A stretch of DNA of 64,000 bases from Loripinus fragilis (Eukaryota > Mollusca > Bivalvia > Lucinida > Lucinidae). The notes under the pieces were generated by a model. It had not been told where the DNA came from. It ran no database searches and saw nothing but the letters and a program-made list of their open reading frames with translations. The number at the start of each line of letters is the position of its first letter. Position 1 is the first letter of the stretch. The DNA lies in NCBI GenBank assembly GCA_964019695.1, contig OZ026524.1, forward strand, positions 62,007,066-62,071,065, given 5' to 3'. This document shows, piece after piece, positions 10,980 through 23,380 of this stretch. The position numbers and the translations under genes are program-made.

Positions 10980-12895
10980 ATTTTGCACAGCAAATGAATC
11001 AAGTGTTTTAGAAACTATTTATTAGTCTGGATGTATGTTCCTTGACAAAGGGAAACTTATTCAATACATTGATCTTATTGTGCATTCTGATACCTTCGTT
11101 TACAAGTATTAGCTTTTCAAAAAAGCTGGCAGTCGTTTAGCCCTATCATTGTATGTATTCTTGCCCACTGCATGCTTCCATTTTGAACTTCTAGAGATTG
11201 TCAACGTAGGTATATTCTAAGCTCTGATTATTACATCTGAACTGTGATTTGTTACTGTTCACAAACCAAATTTGGGATTCTTAAAATTTATAATCGTGGC
11301 ACGATTTTTCTAGATCTGATGGCAGTGGTAAAGGTGTGTGACGCTCCATGACCCTAAATGCATCAAGACACAAATTTTGGCATTTCTACCTAAAATAATA
11401 TAGGAGAAATACTCCGGATATGATATGAACACTCAAACTCTTAGGACACTACTTAAGGACAGGCAGTTTGATTACTATATGCCTCCCTTTGGGGGCATAA
11501 AACCTTTTTGTCATGACCGTCATAAGTCAGTGCCTGAATTCATAGTAATTCTATTTGATCAGCTGTGGATGACAATCACATAAGTACTTTTACTGATGTG
11601 AAGTTCGCTCGCACCCTTTGCCAATCAAGGACGTTTTGACTTTGGGACGTTTACTTTCGCCAGCTTTTTGGGGACGGATGCTGGCATCCGGACTCAATTT
11701 TAACACTTACAGTTTTTCAGTCACGTCGATTTTTCGCCCTTGCCAGGCCATACAATAAATATATGCTACACTCCTTGCAAATTTTCAGACATATAAGTTG
11801 CATGGTTTCAATATTAACTATTTAATTAGATGCATGATAAAGAGTCGTAAAGATCCTGACTAGGTTGTTCCTGAGAAGCCAACTGATCCGGATCTACAAT
11901 GTTTTCCAGAACGGGGTATATCCGGATTCCGCAGGATAAAGGCTTAATGCAAACCGAACAACTTTCTGGAAAATATTACGCGTAAAAAGTAGTTCTTTTT
12001 TTCGTTGTTTTTTTATTGTTTGTTATGCTTTGCAGTTTAGAAACTTCAGTTTGGGTATCGAAGCAATGATTTATTGCCAATTGCTAATTCAAATACAAAT
12101 ATATTTAAAAAATAATACCTTGCGCAGTAATATAATAATGATAGGCATATCGTAAAATACATAGTGGACTTGCCATTGTAGTCTGCTTTCATTGACAACA
12201 AACAAACAAGTCGGCGTGTTTTTTTACGCGGCTATGTATGTAGATAATATAACATTCATATAAATGAAGAATTATCTCAGCTGACCCCAAAAAGTCGCTT
12301 GAATATTGGGGATTAAATAATCTTACTTGTATGATTTCATTCGAAGTTTTACTTTATGCCTATCCCGCCAAAACGGTCATGTGATATACACACTACACGA
12401 ATATGTAAATTATGTATACACAGCCAATCGCAACGCGATTTAGTACGTTCTATTAATATATATACAATCGGTCAGGCATTGATCAATTTTATGTTTTCGA
12501 CAACGCTCAGAAAGTTGAAAATGTAAGAACAAATCTAAGTTTTCCCTTTTAATTCAACAAAGCAAACGATGATTAATTGTAAAAGAATAAATAACAGCTC
12601 AGACTCAGTAATATAACAGACAGATAAACTGTTTTCGTTCATTGTTTCCTATCGATGACGGATGTAGGTCACCTCTGTTCCACCATAATTAATAAGTATT
12701 GGCTTTTACTAAAGGAAGTGTGTATCAGTAAGCTAGGAGTACAGTAGCATACTCATTATTCGGGTTGCTATATTGACATCAAGGGACGTTTACAAACAGT
12801 TTGCAATGTTCCATTGATGCCAGAAAATATATAATTGCATTGATTAGGCAGGCTACTGCGTTTGTGTTACATGTTGTGCAATTTTCGACACAAAA
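10980..12895. other. Non-coding; one mollusc-style repeat word
   Basis: No gene or complete element is visible. The phrase 'tgcctccctttgggggcata' at about 11481-11500 resembles a common word in bivalve non-coding DNA (recollection, not checked). Confidence 0.45.
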
Positions 12896-13133
12896 TGGGC
12901 CTCAACGCGACAAAAACCTGTCTTTGGGGCTTCTGAAAAAGCGAGTCTAAAAGCAGTCTCCTCATCTACAGAGGCTAGCTAGAAAATTGAAATTTCACTT
13001 GTAGCAATTCTAGAAATGAAACTTCCCAAAAAGCAAATGACAAAGGCGCTGATCAGTCTACGCTAATGCGCAGGCTAGTCTGCGCATTTGTTTTTCGCAC
13101 CCCCCAAGACAGGCTTTCACGTTCCGAGGCCCA
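12896..13133. mobile_element. 239-bp MITE TGGGCCTCG, copy 2
   Basis: This is the same family and orientation as 10741-10979, full length (238 bp) but more diverged: TGGGCCTCA at the left and CGAGGCCCA at the right, with internal hairpin core 'gatcagtctacgctaatgc'. Confidence 0.85.
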
Positions 13134-14410
13134 AATATTATTTTTTTTTATCTCAATGTCAGTTTATAGGGTGTCGTGTGTGCGAAAAACATAAGCATAG
13201 AGCATTATGTTTCATACGACGAAAACAATAAATTGAAATTATCCTATTGTCTTTGATCCCTATTACCTGCTACCTGCCGCAAACAGATCAAGAAGGTCTT
13301 TTAACTATCGGTCTTTATAATAGATAAATCAAACCAAAAGTAATTACTGATCATTACTCTTTCATTCTACAATTTGACTCAGTTTCACAAAAGTTTCAGT
13401 TTATATTGTCAGAATGGTTCATATTTGTCACATTGGACCGTACATTTGAACACTTAAGTGCATTTGAAAATGCCATTGAGCGCTACCAAAACTATGCCCG
13501 GTTGTCCACTGTCGACCCGCCAACCAAATACCATAATGGAGTTTTGGTGACGGGCCGATGGTGGCCCACTTTTATATGTTTTCTGAGAATGTAGATTACG
13601 TACTGTTGTATAGAGATCATCGAACAGTAGCCTAAGCTCCTACGCATAATGAAAAGAAAGCTGGACAAACTGTTAACGTACTACGACATCTCTTTCAGCT
13701 GTACACATGACAGCAAATAGGCACCGTGTTTAGAGAACAGATCTACCTACTCAAGAGGTGCAACTCATGACTTTAGATCAGTCTGCACATCGCCATAATA
13801 ACATCCAGGCCACCAGATACTTTCAGAGGTGTTTAATAATAATAATAAAAACCTTTCTTCTAAATCCAGAAATACATAAAAGGTATTCAAAACGAATCAC
13901 CTCAATGCCATTGAGACGGTTCTTTTGAGCACCAACCCTCAACCCTAGCTGCTGCACTTGAATTACATATTGCACCATCCTCATGTATCAGTCCATTAAA
14001 AAGATATCTACTGCTCTATCATAAACTCGGTAAAACCATTAATGAGCCACTTAAACCGCCCCAGTATAACATGATATTTCATGCTTTAGTTTTTCTTGTT
14101 AATATGGTTTTTAGCAGCGGCTACTGTTTTTTGTTGTTGATTTTTTTTTTCAATTTTAAATAGTCTGATTTTTTCTTGCTCGCTCCGCTCGCAAACGTAC
14201 ATATAGAGATCTAAATTCAAAGGTGCCAGATCGGCGGCGCCCTGCTAAAATCCTGTCATTTTATTGTAGCCTACCATATCTTTCGGTTCCTTTTCCTGAA
14301 TGACGTCTACTGGAGTCATCTGAGCACTATGTGTTAATGCTCACAACAATTGCCAATTTTATCATACGGTCAAGCATTGTGGCATTGGATCAGAGCAGTC
14401 TGAAGCCTGA
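13134..14410. other. Non-coding with two repeat fragments
   Basis: This stretch contains a 'gacgggccgatggtggccca' fragment near 13551 (the family seen at 5985 and 50857) and a 'attgagacggttctttt' hairpin half near 13911 (the family seen at 10110). The rest is unassigned. Confidence 0.45.
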
Positions 14411-14915
14411 TACACACGATGAAACTTTTGTCTGCAACTTATGTATGCAACTTTTGTGTGTACCATACACTACTGTACAGACGATGCAACTTCACATTAC
14501 CTATTGCTCTTTCCCGCAAAAATTGTGCATACTTTTTCAACATGGTGCTTACTGAGCATGCTGAGGAGGACGAAATTGCTGTCCCATTGTGTTTGATGAT
14601 CATTGCATTTGCAACGCAACATTTAAATGGACCGCGAATAATACGAAGTTTGGATTCAACGAAGAAATGTATATAGGGCTCACCATATTGTACCTAGCTA
14701 AAAGACCCCTTTCTTAATTGTGTATGCACATTTGTAGAAATTACAGGTAAACTGACCTTCAGAAATAGCCGAGCTGTGATTGGCTAATTGTCTGGGAAAA
14801 TATGAGACAAGTTTCAGAAAATATAGCAATGTCCTATTCGATGAAACTGTTTCATGAAACTCCAAAAATCTCTTGAAACATGTTTCTCGGACGTACACAC
14901 GATGAAACTTTTGTC
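14411..14915. repeat. Directly repeated 22-mer flanking 460 bp; possible transposon relic
   Basis: A 22-bp word beginning 'tacacacgatgaaactttt' is present at 14411-14432 and again, identical and in the same orientation, at 14894-14915. Partial inverse forms ('gatgaaactgtttcatgaaac' style) lie at about 14838-14860. A 50-odd-codon frame at about 14540-14676 has an acidic start followed by an aliphatic helix-like stretch; I considered a degraded HARBI1-type N-terminus but cannot support it. It may be one old MITE or two overlapping ends. Confidence 0.4.
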
Positions 14916-15159
14916 GGCAAATAATTATGTTCTTCGCATTTTCACAAAACAGTTTTTTTCCAATCGCGCATGATATAGTCTACAAGTTCGTTTAGAAACC
15001 ATTTGAAAGTTGAAGACTGAAATGACATCGAAGTTCATTGTACCCATTCATTTCAAAATTTTATGACTTTGCCTGTTGAAAAAATGAAGCTTTCTGATAA
15101 AGAATTAAACTGCATGAAAATGTGCCAGAAGGCACCAAAGTGCGCGGATTTTTCAATAA

Positions 15160-15470
15160 ATCCTGTGGAAGCATGCCCCAGACCCCCTTACCCGCGCTTG
15201 GCACCTACAGAACTCGCATTCATGCATTCTGTGAATCAAAACACTCACATTAACTCTCAAACTCGTTGCTACGACCCTGAGTATAGGTTGGAATTATTTT
15301 CGGTGTGTGAAAGTGTGCCAAGTTCATAACGACCCCCACGCCCTAGCATGGCTTCGCGTCTTCTGCGCTCGCATGAAAATATTTCATGTTTTAAATATTG
15401 CCCCCCCCCCCCCCCCAACATGGAATCCTGGATGCGCCCCTGCGGTTCTATCGCTACAGTGTCAAACATT
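15160..15470. repeat. C-rich low-complexity repeat
   Basis: Contains 'catgccccagaccccctta' (about 15171), 'gacccccacgccctagcatg', and a run of about 18 C at 15403-15417 followed by 'ggaatcctggatgcgcccc'. The last word resembles the GGATCC-ended family found at 21488, 23381 and 50768 and may be a fragment of it. The open frames across this part are not convincing genes. Confidence 0.4.
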
Positions 15471-15765
15471 TGGGATCCAGATCAGGCTCGACGTTTTGTT
15501 TGGTCTGATCTGGGTCCAACCTGTTAGCAAAGATTATTATTTTGCGGGCTTCACCACTGGTATCATACCGAATTCTTGGCCGCGGATATTGTTCGACTAG
15601 TCTCTTCGCGGAGAATAAATAAAGTGAAATTGAAGGTAGGGGCTCTCATTTGAAATAGTTAAAACTTATTTACGAACACTTGTCAGGCGCGATTAAAGGC
15701 ATATACATATTCTTGTGAATAGTCACTCTAACATCACATCATGGCTAAGGCATTACAGTACTTAA

Positions 15766-16012
15766 TCCTTAAAGCGCCAAGAAAAAATGTATCTGAAAAT
15801 GTCGTCTGCTGAAGTCGTCTGCTTCATATAATTGCCTAACATTACTGACGAATCAAGTATAGAAGCAAACAGCGTTGACCCAGAACAGACTGCTCCTATA
15901 GGGGCAGTCTGGTCTGGGTCCACTCTTTCTGCCATAGATGCTTCATAAACATTTCGGCAGACGAGATGACGAGATAAGCAGACGACTTTTGTTGCGATTG
16001 GCGCTTTAAGGG
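15766..16012. mobile_element. piggyBac-like MITE (CCCTTAAAGCGCC), copy 1
   Basis: The element lies between TTAA at 15762-15765 and TTAA at 16013-16016. The right end reads TTGGCGCTTTAAGGG and the left end the complement with one change (TCCTTAAAGCGCCAA). A second copy with CCC intact is at 54408-54638. TTAA duplications with CCC...GGG ends are the hallmark of piggyBac. The interior has a central hairpin 'cagactgctcctataggggc' at 15886. The 127-codon minus-strand frame spans the element and is not a gene. Confidence 0.85.
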
Positions 16013-16688
16013 TTAAATATGCGAGAAAAAAATGCAAATAGATCATGAACGAGTCCTTGAAATCGGGACACTTTTGGATTGATTGACAATTACACATTTT
16101 TACAGAAATGATTTCTATTTTTTTGCGTTTTTGGTGAAACGACATTTACTTGTTTTTACCTGTATGTTAATGATTTGGCTTAAATAAGCGTCGATTGTTT
16201 ATGAGAACGGGATTTCTGCCCCTACCCCTTCAACGGTTGCAAGTCTAAACCATGGAGGTGCGTGGAAAAATACTATAGCGTCCGCGGGGTTTTGTTATCT
16301 GGCCGCGAGGCAGGGCTTTTTAGAACCGTTTTCCACATATTAATTAAAGTGGCAAGAACTAATAATGGGCTCAAAGGCATTTACATTTTGAAAGCCTGTA
16401 GTTTCTACCAGCAGGGACAGCTGATACTGGTTTTATTGCGAGTTTGATGCAAATCTGAACCACGGGTTGAGAGCATGCTCCTAATCTTACCGCGGATGTG
16501 ACCATTGTTGGCGTTGTTCATGGCCGTGGGGTTCTGCAATATGCTTTCTTGTCCACGGAAATCCTAAAAATCAAAACGTCAGAATCATCTATGACAAAGA
16601 TAGGTAGCTGGTGTGCTGAAACGACTGGATCAAAACCCTGTTAGATCAGAATGTAGCCATTGGGTTTTCGCTTTTTTTTTTTTTTTTG

Positions 16689-17070
16689 TATGCTGATTTA
16701 GCACAATTATCTAGTTTCTACGGTAGTAGGATCGCCTGACCAAAGTGCTGAAGGTTGTGAGCAGCAAAATCTACCTTATTGTCTGTCTGTCCGTTAATCC
16801 GTCTGTCCGTCTGTGCATTGGTTCTTCCTTCTTTTACTTATATGCTCATTTAGCCTGCTTACATGTGTCTAGTAGCTCAGGTGGTTTGAGCGCCTGTCCA
16901 ATGTTCTGAAGGCTGTGAGCAGCATAATCTAGCCATTTCTCTGTCTGTCCACTTTCCAATGGCTGTCTGTCTCGCTTTTTCTGTCTGTTTCGTTCTTTGC
17001 TCTTTTGACTTTTTTGTATGCCTGTTTTGCTAGATTATCTAGTATCTCAGGTGGTAAGTGTTCCTGACCA
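16689..17070. repeat. Degenerate ~155-175-bp tandem repeat with CTGTCTGTC tracts
   Basis: Three units start near 16689, 16841 and 17018, each opening with 'tatgctcatttagc'-like sequence, then 'agctcaggtggtttgagcg', then CTGTCTGTC tracts. The middle word (16873-16893) looks like a tRNA A box, but no B box follows, so a tRNA-derived SINE origin is only a suggestion. The third unit appears interrupted from about 17080, with its remainder resuming near 17443. Confidence 0.5.
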
Positions 17071-17101
17071 TATTTTGGATACTTTCAAGTTTTCTAAATA
17101 C

Positions 17102-17905
17102 CTAGGCATGGCATTGGACCCAGCATCTACTCTTTACCCCCAAAATATAAGGAATATCAGGCATACCCAAAACATATTCGAACTTAAGCGACCCCAAAAA
17201 CATTTTCCAAATCTGAACATTGACCTTAAAAAGCCCCAAATTGATAGAAATGACCCCCAAAACGTACAAAAATAAATAAATCATAATTTTATCATATCTC
17301 CAAAAATATTTATTTTTCTGATCTCCTGCCCCCCCCCCCAACAAAAATGTAATTCAAAATTTTGAATCTCCAAAAATGGACAGAACCTACTTATATATGA
17401 TAATTTCAGTGTGCCATACCCCCCCCCTCCCGCTAAAAAGCTGACCAGTGTTTTAGGGCAGTATGCAGCAAAATATAGCTGTCTGTCTGCTTGCTTTCTC
17501 AGTCAGTCAATCAATCAGTCAGTCAGCCAGCCTGCCCAATCAACCGCTTCAATTTCTTAGTGTAGACAGAGCCTCTTTGAAAAAGTGTATTCTTGTCACA
17601 GAAGAGTATTTACGTGTCCCAGGGGGCTTGGGAGGGGTGGGTAACTCTTTTTTCTTCATGCGAAGGGTCTGGCCCAGCATCTACCATTCACCCCCAAGAA
17701 ATATCAGGAATTTCAAGGACCTCAAAAATATTTGAAATTTTAGCAACCCCCCAAAAAATCCTTGACGTAAAGAAAAGACCCTAAAATGCATAGAAATTAC
17801 ACCTAAATATAGTCCAATTTCGTGGTGACCCCCCCCCCCCTCCAGAAAAAAATATCCATATATCTTCATATCCCCAAAAATATTCATTTCTCTGAGGCTA
17901 GAGGT
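17102..17905. repeat. Two related phrase-repeat blocks (ccccaaaaatat)
   Basis: Blocks at about 17110-17340 and 17670-17905 align in the same order: 'cccagcatctac', 'cccaaaatataaggaatatc', 'accccaaaaac', a poly-C run of 9-12, then 'atatccccaaaaatattcat'. Both are made of degenerate 'accccaaaa' phrases. They are directly repeated about 565 bp apart. Short open frames here follow the low complexity. I could not establish transposon ends. Confidence 0.55.
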
Positions 17906-18012
17906 CAAAATCTAGGACATCTTATTTCCTTTTTAGAATCATTTGGGTTTGAACAACAGTGGCGAATTCAACAATGTGAGCGTTTGCGGGCACACTTTAA
18001 TGATGGTACCTA

Positions 18013-19140
18013 CGAGGGATGTTCGAAATGAATTGCTTATTGTCCTATATCTCAATATCCACGTGGGACACAATAAAAACCAATATATACCTATATAGGT
18101 TTATTTAAGGTCTACACAACGGTGTATAAATGTACACGTTAGACTTAATGTAAGACACAACATTTGCCATATTAATACACGCAGTCATTGACCACTGTAA
18201 TAAAAATAGTTGGTACATGTAGATGAGTCAACCAGAAAGATGAAATAAGGGGTTACATTAAAGCTCGCTCAAAACTTGTCTGTTCTTTGAAGCAGCTGAT
18301 GATTGAACTTTCTGCTACTTACGGACCTTCTTGTGTGTCTTATGACACAGTTAGGCGCTGGAAAAATAAAATTTAATCTGGCTTAGAGTCCATCAAAAAT
18401 GCACCAAAATCAGGAAGGCGAAAATCCAGCTTGTAAAGAAATCGTTTCAAAAATGAATGAAATCATTTAAGGAGATGCCAGATTTACAGTTTGTGATATT
18501 GCATGAAAAGTAGGCATGTCACTATCAACGGTTCACTTTATTTTGAAGAAACATTTAAAAGTCCGAAATATTTTTGCTAGATGGGTGCTACATCTGTTGA
18601 CTGATGAGCAAAACAGACAACGGGTTTTAGTGGCCGAAAAGCTGCTTAAAATGTTTCAAACTTATGACAAAAAGCAGTTTGCCAATGTCGTCCCATGTGT
18701 ATTAATTTGAGGTGGTCAGAAAGGTTAGCAATAAAATCTTGGCCACTAAACATAGCAGACGCCCAATAATTGTCAAACGGTCTTTAAGTGCAAGGAAGGT
18801 TTGGTATGCAATTTTCTTCTCTGGTGAAGGAGTCGCAATAAAAGTGCTGGTGGAAAAGGGCAAAAACATCACTGGAAAGGACTACAAAGACATATAGTAC
18901 TGGAGAAGCCTAAAACATATCAGAAACGACGCCCTGCCACTGGTTTTAAACATATCTGTCTTCTACATGGCAATGGCCCTGCTCATGCCTCTGAAATAGT
19001 TACAGTGTTTTTGAAGAAAGAAAAAGTGACTATTTTGCCTCACCTCCTGCATTCCCTAGATCTTGCCCCATGTGATTTCTTTATGTTTCCGAAATTGAAA
19101 TAATTCCTTGCTGGGCGGAAATACGAGTTATTTTATAGAA
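18013..19140 (+). pseudogene. Dead mariner transposase (DD34D) with left end
   Basis: The left end, TA followed by CGAGGGATGTTCGAAATG, is typical of mariner inverted repeats. Downstream, fragments of one mariner transposase follow in order but in different frames: 'SYDTVRRWKNK' (about 18335-18370), the helix-turn-helix region at 18516-18710 with 'HLLTDEQNRQRVLVAEKLL', a third piece at 18712-18897, and the C-terminal catalytic piece with 'LHGNGPAH' and 'LDLAPCDFFMF'. The final Asp codon (19074) lies exactly 35 codons after the second catalytic position (18969), the DD34D spacing, but that position is Gly instead of Asp. There are several in-frame stops and at least three frame changes, and the 3' part with the right inverted repeat is missing after about 19,120. 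It cannot make active enzyme. The host family is the mariner clade common in marine invertebrates (inference). Confidence 0.9.
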
Positions 19141-20545
19141 CCATTTGTATTTGAAGAACATGTACTATTTCATTTTCTTACTTTCTGTGACTTTAGGCCT
19201 TCAGGTTCGTGACCAGATGTTCCACTCTTTTGAACAAAACGACTGCCAGAGCTCTAGCTAAGAAACTTCTCCTCCTGAACAACTGGCCCAAAAGCAAGTT
19301 AATTTCACAGAACTGTCCCCTATGGTGTCTTCTACCATTTTGCACAAATGGTTCCACTCCACTGAACAATGGATCCACAAAAGCTCCAGATAAGAAATGC
19401 CTTTGAATGATTTCTCCTCCTGAACCAATGATCCAAAATTTACAATAATTTCACAAACTTGGCCCTAATGATGCACTCTACCAAAATTATACAATTGGTT
19501 TGGCTCTGCCATTAAGAGACTTCATTCAAGCTTGCACATAATGTCTATGGTGGCGATTAAGTAAAAGTAGGAAAAACATATACAAAAGTGGACAGAACTT
19601 TATCAAATCAGTTCTTGATTATCATTGATTTCTTTGAATAAGTGGGTGGATTTGTATTAGGAAAGATACTAGGAAACACTTTCCCTCATCCTCATAAGAT
19701 CTTTAACCAACAGAAACCAAATGGAAATCTGAAGGAGAAAAAAAAACATGCCACGGTATTAGGAAACAAATTACAACTGTTTAGTTTTGGTTGTGCCAAA
19801 CAAAGTTAAGAGAAAATTGTTTACCGCTTACCTGCCTGAAGAGCTTTCACAAACATTTATTTAGGGATCATTTTAACACTCTATAATAAAAGCGTTTGAA
19901 AATAAAGTTTGATTATTCACTTCTTAAGTTAGCAATTATCATCTGGTTTCTAGCATTGTTCAATAATGGATTACATTTGATAAACTCTCCCCAAAAAAGG
20001 CTGTTTTTGTCCAATGAACAAATGCCAATGTCGTCAGAAAGATTGCTTTCCCATTTCACTTTGTGGCAATATGTTTGACCCTACATCAGAGACGGGACTT
20101 CCAGTTTCCATTTGCAGGTTATAGAAAAGATATCTAACTAACAACCTCCCTATTTGAACGCTTCAATGCAGCCGTCCCCACCAGTACTCTCAGTGCTTTG
20201 ATTTGAAAAGCTAATACTTAATGCGTTTATATAAGCGACAGGACAAATTGACGCCTTCTTTGTGAAAATTAAATTCGTAAACAAGCTTGCCTCGCGCTAT
20301 AGGTATCCCTACAGATTTCGCGGACAGTTTTCTTCGCGCTGTAGGTCAACCCATGATATTTGGTACCCCACTCGTTGTTCGGCAGCGAATAAAATATAGC
20401 ATGAGCACGGCATAAAGGTTTGGTCAAAACCTGAATTTGATATGTGTTTTGAATGATGTTATTTAAGCGGCCGGCCATGGCCGACCGCAATAAATACATG
20501 TATTGCATTGACGGCTACAGGAAGTCGTCGATTTCCATCTCCATA
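19141..20545. other. Non-coding, no feature seen
   Basis: No element ends, tandem repeats or credible reading frames are visible. The short word 'gccggccatggccgac' near 20469 is a GC palindrome within AT-rich DNA. Confidence 0.5.
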
Positions 20546-21020
20546 ATATACACGGCGTCAAAAGTCAAATTTTGTTAAAACAATTTTATTGAAAATGGAA
20601 ATTTTTTATCTGTTGTGAAACTCTGCATAAATATTTAAAAGAAAATTTAAGAATACATGTGATATTCGGATTTTGTTACAAAATCATGGGTTTTCGCGAC
20701 TTAGCAAAACATCTCCCTATTGCCCTGACATCTTCAAGAAGTAACCCCCAGCATCTAGAAACAAATTTTGTGCATTTTTCCAACATTATTTTCAACATTT
20801 TTTCACGTAGACAAAATTGCACTGAAAATAAGTTGACCCCTATGGGCTTTTTGTTGAATTCATCATCTCATATTTTGGCAAAATAGCATGATTGTTTCAT
20901 TATCTTATCCTTATATGATGCATTTATCTTTATTTATTAAGTTTAATTGCATCACATAACCTTTCTCTGAAAAATATAGCTGCGAAGTTAATGGTGCTTA
21001 ACTTTTGACGCTGTGTATAT
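20546..21020. mobile_element. MITE with ATATACACGGCGTCAAAAGT ends
   Basis: The left end 'atatacacggcgtcaaaagt' and the right end 'acttttgacgctgtgtatat' form about 20 bp of inverted repeat with one mismatch, 475 bp apart. The outermost ATATA/TATAT makes the target duplication ambiguous (TA or TATA). The 75-codon frame inside has no known domain. No other copy was recognised in the window. Confidence 0.75.
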
Positions 21021-21209
21021 TTTTCTCCGAAAACTTTGGACTGTTTTGATCATATCAGAGAATAACTTATAAAGCTCGAGAGCTTTAAAGGAACGGAGCC
21101 TTTGTTTGCACCTAAATAGGAAAAGTGATGACCCCTTCAAAAAAAATCCACTAAATCTTCATACCGAAAAAAGTATTCATTTTCTGATACATATTTTGGT
21201 AAAATCTGG

Positions 21210-21382
21210 CCCCGGGTTTATAAAACTTTTTCGTCCCCAACTCATCTGAGCACGAAATTTCATTTGCTCATAAAAACTAAAATACCAACAAATGAAGAAG
21301 TTTCTCATATGTTGTATTTATCATGCTAATAAATGTTGTGCTCAGTTTAGATGAGCATGGAACAGTTTTATAACCTCAGGAC
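21210..21382. mobile_element. MITE with CCCGAGGTTATAAAAC-type ends, copy 1
   Basis: The left end 'cccgggtttataaaac' and right end 'gttttataacctcagg' are imperfect inverted repeats. The interior contains 'tgagcacgaaatttca' and its complement-like 'gctcagtttagatgagcatg'. Other members are at 23884-24123 (full), about 43985-44135 (right part) and about 55378-55480 (fragment). Confidence 0.75.
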
Positions 21383-21487
21383 CAGGAGCGCAATTATGGC
21401 TATAGAACTACCCTGATGAAATATGCTAATCTACTATTCTTGTTTTTCCAAGGCATATTTGTTGTGATGCTCAATAGAATCGTCATG

Positions 21488-21752
21488 GGCGGATCAGGAG
21501 GGAGGGGGGGGGGCAGGGGGTCCGGGCACTCCCCCCTGAAAAATCACAAAAATAAAGGGTTTCTTAGCAATTCTGGTCCGGATCAGCTACCGAGCCAGCG
21601 TTCAATGTTGGACCATCATCGTTTCGTTTGCGGGCCGATGATGGCCCGCTTTTAGTGATATTTGGATCCTTTACGCCCCCACATCAACTAAATTATATAA
21701 AAAAAACCCGCAAAACTTGGATCTCCTCTGACAAAACTTTCTGGATCCGCGC
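21488..21752. mobile_element. GGATCC-ended repeat, copy 1
   Basis: The right end is 'tctggatccgcgcatg' and the left end the degenerate complement 'catgggcggatcagg'. Features shared with 23381-23642 and 50768-51058 are a poly-G run, 'ggtccggac', 'aaatcacaaaaat', 'agggtttctta', and a GGGCCGATGATGGCCC hairpin. It is therefore a dispersed foldback-type element, here inverted relative to the hairpin of the other copies. Confidence 0.65.
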
Positions 21753-21800
21753 ATGATCGTCTCGTTACTCTGTTTACCACAACAATACTTTCTTGGAGAA

Positions 21801-21880
21801 GGCCTCCAGATAGGAGTGCGCAATAAGATAATATTGTCCTTATTTCTCAACCAAAACATATTTTGTGGGTACTCAATGAT
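21801..21880 (+). repeat. Single diverged copy of the 87-bp unit
   Basis: This matches the unit duplicated at 10110-10283 from 'ggcctccagata' to 'tgtgggtactcaa', and lacks the terminal hairpin. Confidence 0.65.
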
Positions 21881-21899
21881 AACCGATACAAATATATCT

Positions 21900-22279
21900 T
21901 TAAAGCTGAATAGTCTGTAACTTTTGATCTTCTAATTTTAAAAATAATGTTTATATTTTTCAAGAACACAGTAAAAATACTCAAATTCAGGTAAACATTT
22001 TACCATTTTCGTTAATCTTAACAAGGTAGGCTATCACTATCAAAACAACTGCATTAATGTTAAAATTCAACGGTCTAGAATTATTGGAGGGGCGCAAATA
22101 ATTACCAACAAGAGAAAAACACACCTATTTGATGAGATAATTCACTTTTCCATGCAGTTTTCAGCTGTACTGAACATTTTTATTGTGAAAACATAGCTTA
22201 ATTCTACTTTTACAAATGATTTAAAAAGAAAATAAAAATTTTCGAAAAATGTTCATAGTTACAGACTATGCAGCTTTAA
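21900..22279. mobile_element. MITE with TTAAAGCTG...CAGCTTTAA ends
   Basis: The left end 'ttaaagctgaatagtctgta' and the right end 'tacagactatgcagctttaa' are inverted repeats with one or two mismatches, 380 bp apart. TTAA stands at each extreme end and may be the target duplication. The interior is AT-rich and without coding potential. Confidence 0.75.
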
Positions 22280-22591
22280 ATCGGAAAACGGAATATGAGC
22301 TTTTGGTCTCCAGGTCTATAAATGAGCATTTATTGAAATTTTCCTCAAGAGTAATTACTGCTCAATAAATTGTTTTTGAATGCTTTGATTCTGCCAATAA
22401 TTTTATAATTATGTTGTGTCATATAATCGATGTGTCAATCTGGCCGCTTTGTTTTCTTTTATGCACATATTAGATTTCCAGGAAGCAGGAGGCGTATGCA
22501 ACTATGGAACACTTTTTTAACCATTGCTAATCAAAAATGGTTGAAAGGTATATTGTATTTTGTTGCGTTACAAAACTCTGTCATTCTTTAA

Positions 22592-22817
22592 CCCATATTT
22601 AAAGCCTAGCGTCCTTTTTGTGGGACATCCGCAAACAGTGCAAAACCAGATCAGACGCCGCAAAACGCGGCGTCTGATCAGGTTCTCCTCTGTTTGCTTA
22701 CAGAAGTTTCTTCTAAAATTTGAATAATAATAAAAAAAAATCCACCCAACAACCCTAAAATTGGAAATGGATTCGTCCAATTGATAAGGATGGGATAATC
22801 CATTCGGCATAAATGGG
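22592..22817. mobile_element. piggyBac-like MITE (CCCAT...ATGGG), copy 1
   Basis: The element is bounded by TTAA at 22588-22591 and 22818-22821, with ends CCCATA and ATGGG. It contains a perfect central hairpin at 22649-22679 (arms GATCAGACGCCGC). A second copy at 42408-42627 aligns over nearly its whole length. The ends differ from the CCCTTAAAGCGCC family, so this is a separate TTAA-targeting family. Confidence 0.8.
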
Positions 22818-23380
22818 TTAAGCTCTTATATTTCATGCGAGGTAAGCCCCAGTAACGGATCCAGAGGTGTAGGAGGACAGGCCCCTGAAAAAACGTAAGG
22901 GGCTAAAGTGTACATGTGTATGTATATCTTTCCTTAAAAATCTGGTACATACCTCTGTGAAATAGAGAAGAAAAAAGCGTTGTCAGGACCCACTAACATA
23001 ATTTTCTGGATCCGCGCATGTGCTTCATCTTTCTCTGCATCTGCGGGCCGGGAAGGATCTGGAGAGACTGGGCAGACTCACATAAGCCTTACAATAAACA
23101 ACCACTGACTCACAACAGATTTTAACATTGAGATTGAGCTGTATTTGATAGAACAGCTGAGAACTATAAAATGAAAAATCTATTGACTTCATTTAACCCC
23201 GTAAATAAAATTTGAATTTGAAAACATATTTTGCTTAATTGTATTGACATATCGATATTGCCTTTTCAATAAAGCTTTAATAAAAGCGGCACAAGACAAT
23301 CCGGCATGCACCTTTTTTGACGTCCCAGCCAATATCTATGGTTATGTTGGGACGCCCAAACTCATAAATATAAAAGCATG

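Noticed and set aside
12420..12480. TATA-like promoter around 'tattaatatatatacaatcg'
   Set aside because: There is no downstream gene, and such words are frequent in AT-rich DNA.
14540..14676. HARBI1-like transposase N-terminus
   Set aside because: Only a vague acidic-then-aliphatic pattern; no Arg-rich motif or catalytic residues follow.
15762..16145. 127-codon minus-strand frame
   Set aside because: It runs through a piggyBac-like MITE whose second copy at 54408 yields unrelated frames in the corresponding stretch.
16873..16893. tRNA A box in the CTGTCTGTC tandem repeat
   Set aside because: No B box or tRNA fold follows in any of the three units.
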